Assembly: GCA_001510575.1 (NCBI GenBank) | Contig: LNGK01000005.1 | Location: 2,790,574-2,854,573, forward strand | From: Knoxdaviesia capensis | Lineage: Eukaryota > Ascomycota > Sordariomycetes > Microascales > Gondwanamycetaceae | Length of the DNA: 64,000 nt | Direction: 5' to 3' | Shown here: piece after piece, positions 60,387-64,000 of the stretch | How the letters are laid out: every line of letters begins with the position of its first letter | How positions within the stretch are numbered: position 1 is the first letter of the stretch | Translations under genes and position numbers: made by a program | The notes under the pieces: generated by a model | The model's database searches: none | Told to the model about the DNA's origin: nothing | The model's input: the letters and a program-made list of their open reading frames with translations, nothing else

Positions 60387-63300
60387 GATATCAGGTTATG
60401 TAAGAATACAACGATAAAAGATGATTAAGAGAGGATGAAATTAAACAGAAGAAGAAAGGAAACGAGTGTGAAAGAGGGAAGAAAAAAAGAAGATAGAGAA
60501 GAGTTGAGGAGAAATAAATAAAGGACCTTATAAGAAGGAACTATGTCAGGTATAAAAACCAACGACAGGCCAAAAGCTGACACAGCAGGAAGTAATATAG
60601 GAAGGACCAAAGGCTGATGTAAATAAATGTGTATTTGTTTGGTATGAAGAGGGAAGGAAGATAAAAGAAGAGGAAGGAGGGAAGAAAGGAGTGAGAGGAA
60701 CCAGTCTAGATATATACTCGTAGGGAGAACGGACTTTAGAGCAGGTCCGGGAAGTCACAGCCAACGTCGAGGAGGGAAAGAGCGCAAAGGGGAGAGCAGG
60801 AGCAGGTGGAGGAGCAATTGACAAGGGCCAGAAAATGAAATAAAGTGTGTGAATGATGACCAAGTTTGAAGGTACTTAAGTCGGAGGAGGAGATGGCCTG
60901 GACCGACAGGAGAATTTAAAAAAGAATATATATTAGAAGAGGGCAAGACAGAAATAGAAGCTGGTTTACAAATATTATTATTATTATTTTGGTTCCTCTC
61001 GCTACTTACACGACCTACTTCTCAAGCTAGTTTTAGTGAGGGGGGAGGGAGGTGTCTGTATAAGTACATGTGTACAGTAGATCATACAAGAGCTGGGAAC
61101 ATACTTCGACGGGAAAAGTATCGAGACATCTTCCGAGTTTGTTCACTCTCTCTCCGAGTGGCACGCTACGCTTACTGGTGGAGGGCAACTTTAGGTGGTG
61201 GTTTTCTTTTGTTGGTGCCAGTTCTGTGGCAATATGCTGACGGATTTGAAAAAGGAAGAAAAAATAGGAGAGAGGGGGGAGATAACACCAAAGCAACTAG
61301 TGAATTCCCGGGCGTCGGGAGAGCCTCCCAAAACGAGGAACGGTAGCAGCGACTAGATAGTTTAGTTGGCACCGAAGCGGTCCGAGTTGAGCAGGCAATT
61401 TTGGCGTGGTGATAGTTTTTCTTTTGCGTCTGCATGAGCCACAGGTCCAGCACTTGCGACCATTCAGTTCAGGGACCGTATTGAGAGTGCTGATGATCGG
61501 GGGGAAACGAGAGCGCGAGGGAAGGAAGATAGACGAACCGTAGCCGTCGTCAGACATGGGGAAATAATCATAGGTGAATTGAACAGCCCAAAAAGCGAAG
61601 ATCACAATATCGCGATGCCCTGGTCTGGAGGTCAGCTGGCCAGCAGAAAAAAAGAACAGCATATCAAGTTGGGCGGGCAGTGGAGTGAGATTATTTTGGG
61701 CCTTTTTTTTTTTTTTTTGGAAGAGTTGGTGCGGGGGGAAGGGCGAAAACAGGCGATGGAGTGAGAGAAGAACGTGGGCAAAGCAGCCAACAAACAACTG
61801 GGCTGAAGAGACCAAGACCAAAAAGGCCCCAGAGCCGACAGGTTTTGACAGTGAGACTTCCTCTTTTTTTTTTTTTTTTTTTTCTTCTCTTTTACAGGAT
61901 GGGGCTCCGGTATTGCTGTTGAACAGATGACCTTGGGCTGTGATTCTTTGACGGTGGGGAATAAGCTCTGGCTGTCTATCCCTATAGGCAGAAATTGAGG
62001 CAATTCTAGCGATTCAGTGGGGGGCGTGTGACTTTGAACGCCACCATTCTCAGGCCTTTTTGGAGGTGGTGTTGGCACGTTCCCTTGGGAAGGAAGATCG
62101 ATCACCCTCAATTGCGGCTAAATTTTTATGCGGTTACGCGCGGCCGGCAGCCTCAGGTATTCTTGGGTTTTATTTCATTTTACGAGAAGCAGGTACGTAT
62201 CAGGAGAGGGGAGGAAAGCGCGAAATAAAAAAAGAGAGACAGACAATCTAGAACACGAATAAAGAGAGAGCAGCGAAACTCACCACCATACAAGCCTTTT
62301 TGCGTGGATACGGGATGTGGATTCCCCAAGCTGATCCATTGGCAGCAAGCTCTTGCTTCTAATTTGTTCTAGACTTCTGCTGCCCAGGTGTGGATTAACA
62401 ATGTGTAATGCGTGTGTGTGTCCATCGGGCAGAGCGACCTCGGCGAGGACGGACGGTGGATCTACTGTACTACAGTAGAGAGGGAAACGAACAGAATAGC
62501 CGCCTAAAGACGGGCTGGGTTGTGAAGTATTGGCGTGGTGTGGTGGGTGGTGTGGATTCTATTGGATATTGGGAACAAAGAGCAGAGTGGCAGCAAGGTC
62601 TGGACCGCCGGAGCAGGGAGCAGGGAACTGGGATATATACAGTAATGGATAGACGATCTGTCCTCCTTTTTCAACAGCCACCTGCCACCTGAATGGCACC
62701 ATTCTCAGCCTCGATCAAGGAAAGGGAAGCAAGAGAAGAAGGCTGTGTTTGGGGGAGGACGAGATATCACAAGATCTGTGTGGTGCGGTGTGCTCATGAA
62801 GGGGCGGGTTGAGGCCGGAGCTCTGCTGTAGGTAACGCCTGAACTTCCAGCTTTCTTCTCACCTAATTAAATGTGAATCTACAGTACAAAGGTCAAATTG
62901 TCGGAAATAGAGGTGTAAGTACGCTGCTGATGGTCATCTGCCCCCCATGTTTTAGGCCGCTAGAGATTTGGTGATCTTGTCTCAGTGTGGGCCCTATAAA
63001 CAGGAAAAAGGCGAGAGGGATCGAATGCTCCCCCGTCCCGAATCACTGAATTCCGAAGAACGAAACTTGCTTAGGGGGTGGTGGGGGGAAAGGGGGCGTG
63101 TAAAAAGAAAAAGAGAGAAAAAGAGAGAAAAAGAAAGGACGGACCCCTAGCACAAACGCGGAGAGTTGAGCTGTTGGAAGGAAGGAGGAAGGAGGAAACC
63201 CGGCATTTGTCGCTTTTTCTTTCTTTTCTTAACCCCCGCGCAAAATGCAACTGCATGAATAAGAAAAGCAGGACCCTCCTTCCCAAGTTCTCAGCTCTCA

Positions 63301-63464
63301 TTCTCACACACCCAAAACCCAATGCGAAATCCACTCACCCAGATTCCAGACTCCGAGTCCATGCTACGATTTTCAAGGGCCAACGGGGACCCCCGGAGCA
63401 GGCGCGGACCCCATAATTTCTTCAAATAGGAAGGACGTAACACTGATATAGGAATCCCACGACG
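60387..63464. other. Upstream region of SDR and gene-poor flank
   Basis: From 60400 to about 61000 the plus strand is purine-rich, that is CT-rich in the direction of the SDR gene, fitting its leader. The remainder has short open frames only. Homopolymers include T runs near 61706-61720 and 61864-61882. The last 400 bases may be the promoter of a gene starting at 63465. Confidence 0.45.
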
Positions 63465-63486
63465 ATGGCTCGTAAGGGAGGCCAAG
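63465..63486 (+). CDS. Possible first exon of a rightward gene (partial)
   Basis: ATG GCT CGT AAG GGA GGC CAA G is followed at 63487 by GTAGGT, an acceptable intron donor, so a short first exon coding MARKGGQ followed by a phase-1 intron is plausible. The sequence after it becomes T/C-rich and runs to the window end with no recognisable second exon. The short basic start is the sort seen in ribosomal or chromatin proteins, but I do not recognise it. It would be divergent from the SDR gene. Weak evidence. Confidence 0.25.
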
Positions 63487-64000
63487 GTAGGTCATCTGCT
63501 CGATCGATATTTTTGTTTTCAGTATTACTACGCTTCGGGGAGGAGCTTGCTCGGTTTCTTCCTTTGGACAAGAGGGAGAAGAGGGAAATCAGACTCCATC
63601 CATAGGATGTGTAAGATTACGAAGGACATGGGGGGAAAGAACTTGATGCTCAACACGTGCCTTTGCCCTGTATCTCCATCTCGTTCCCTCAGTGCCACTA
63701 TGGCCGACTCTACTAGTTTTTTATATCATATTGTCCCCTATTGGTGCTGAAAACATCTCGTGTTTCGGGACATTGTTGAGTGTATGTATGTGTACTGGTG
63801 ATGATTTACTTGCTCCTTGTGGTGGCTGATCAAGCGGCGGCACCTTCCAACAGGGTGTGGGAGGTCTTCTGCCGTGTTCGTTTGCGTTCTTGATCTTCCT
63901 CTCCCATTCACTTGACCGCATCTTTCTCAGCTCTCAGATCAGAAAGCCCCTTTTCCCTTTTTCTTTCTGTTTCTCCAAACCCCCCATATTACCCCCATGC
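63487..64000. other. Window end, no recognised coding sequence
   Basis: T/C-rich sequence resembling a first intron or leader. The open frame at 63547-63750 has no recognisable features. An exon of the gene starting at 63465 may lie here or beyond. Confidence 0.35.

Noticed and set aside
1..64000. tRNA genes, rRNA, CRISPR arrays and intact transposons
   Set aside because: Looked for T-loop-like and intergenic paired sequences, repeated spacers and transposase or reverse-transcriptase motifs by eye; none found. A tRNA scan and repeat-library search would be decisive.

Overview
This is nuclear DNA of a filamentous ascomycete (Pezizomycotina; probably Eurotiomycetes, which is inference). Every confident gene is a eukaryotic housekeeping gene. 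The coding regions are broken by short introns with GTAAGT/GTATGT-type donors, CTAAC/CTGAC-like branch points and YAG acceptors. The closest relatives recognised are yeast and Aspergillus-type proteins: QCR6, ERG27, AGE2, SFT1, YSC84/LSB3, MAM3, GLO1, SCP160 and STE20. I see no bacterial genes, rRNA, tRNA, CRISPR array or intact transposon. Gene density is low: twelve well-supported protein genes, one F-box pseudogene and one possible gene start in 64 kb.

Layout. 1-8273: no supportable gene; the last 2.3 kb is pyrimidine-rich and leads into a WBP2-like GRAM/PPxY gene (8274-9217, +). 10494-12045 (+): the acidic hinge subunit of respiratory complex III, with unusually long introns and CCAAT boxes upstream. 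12046-20032: a second gene-poor stretch. From 20033 to 60386 the ten genes alternate strictly in strand and form five consecutive tail-to-tail pairs: FLVCR-like MFS transporter (+)/ERG27 sterol 3-ketoreductase (-); Arf GAP (+)/SFT1-BET1 SNARE (-); YSC84-LSB3 actin-binding SH3 protein (+)/MAM3 CNNM-type membrane protein (-); tandem-domain glyoxalase I (+)/SCP160 vigilin (-); STE20-type PAK kinase (+)/arabinitol-dehydrogenase-like SDR with a mitochondrial-type leader (-). A broken F-box gene lies at 47830-48716, in the 8.7 kb between SCP160 and STE20. A possible gene start sits at 63465.

The genes are not a pathway cluster. They cover respiration (QCR6), sterol synthesis (ERG27), Golgi/endosome traffic (Arf GAP, SFT1), the actin patch and polarity (YSC84/LSB3, STE20), metal homeostasis (MAM3), methylglyoxal detoxification (GLO1) and mRNA binding (SCP160).

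Most notable observations: an in-frame upstream start that would give glyoxalase I an acid-free mitochondrial presequence; a long N-terminal extension on the SDR; telomere-repeat-like AACCCTAA boxes in the four divergent promoter regions between 24.6 and 54.1 kb; pyrimidine-rich leaders oriented with transcription; and the unbroken run of convergent pairs. I found no convincing new multi-gene system.
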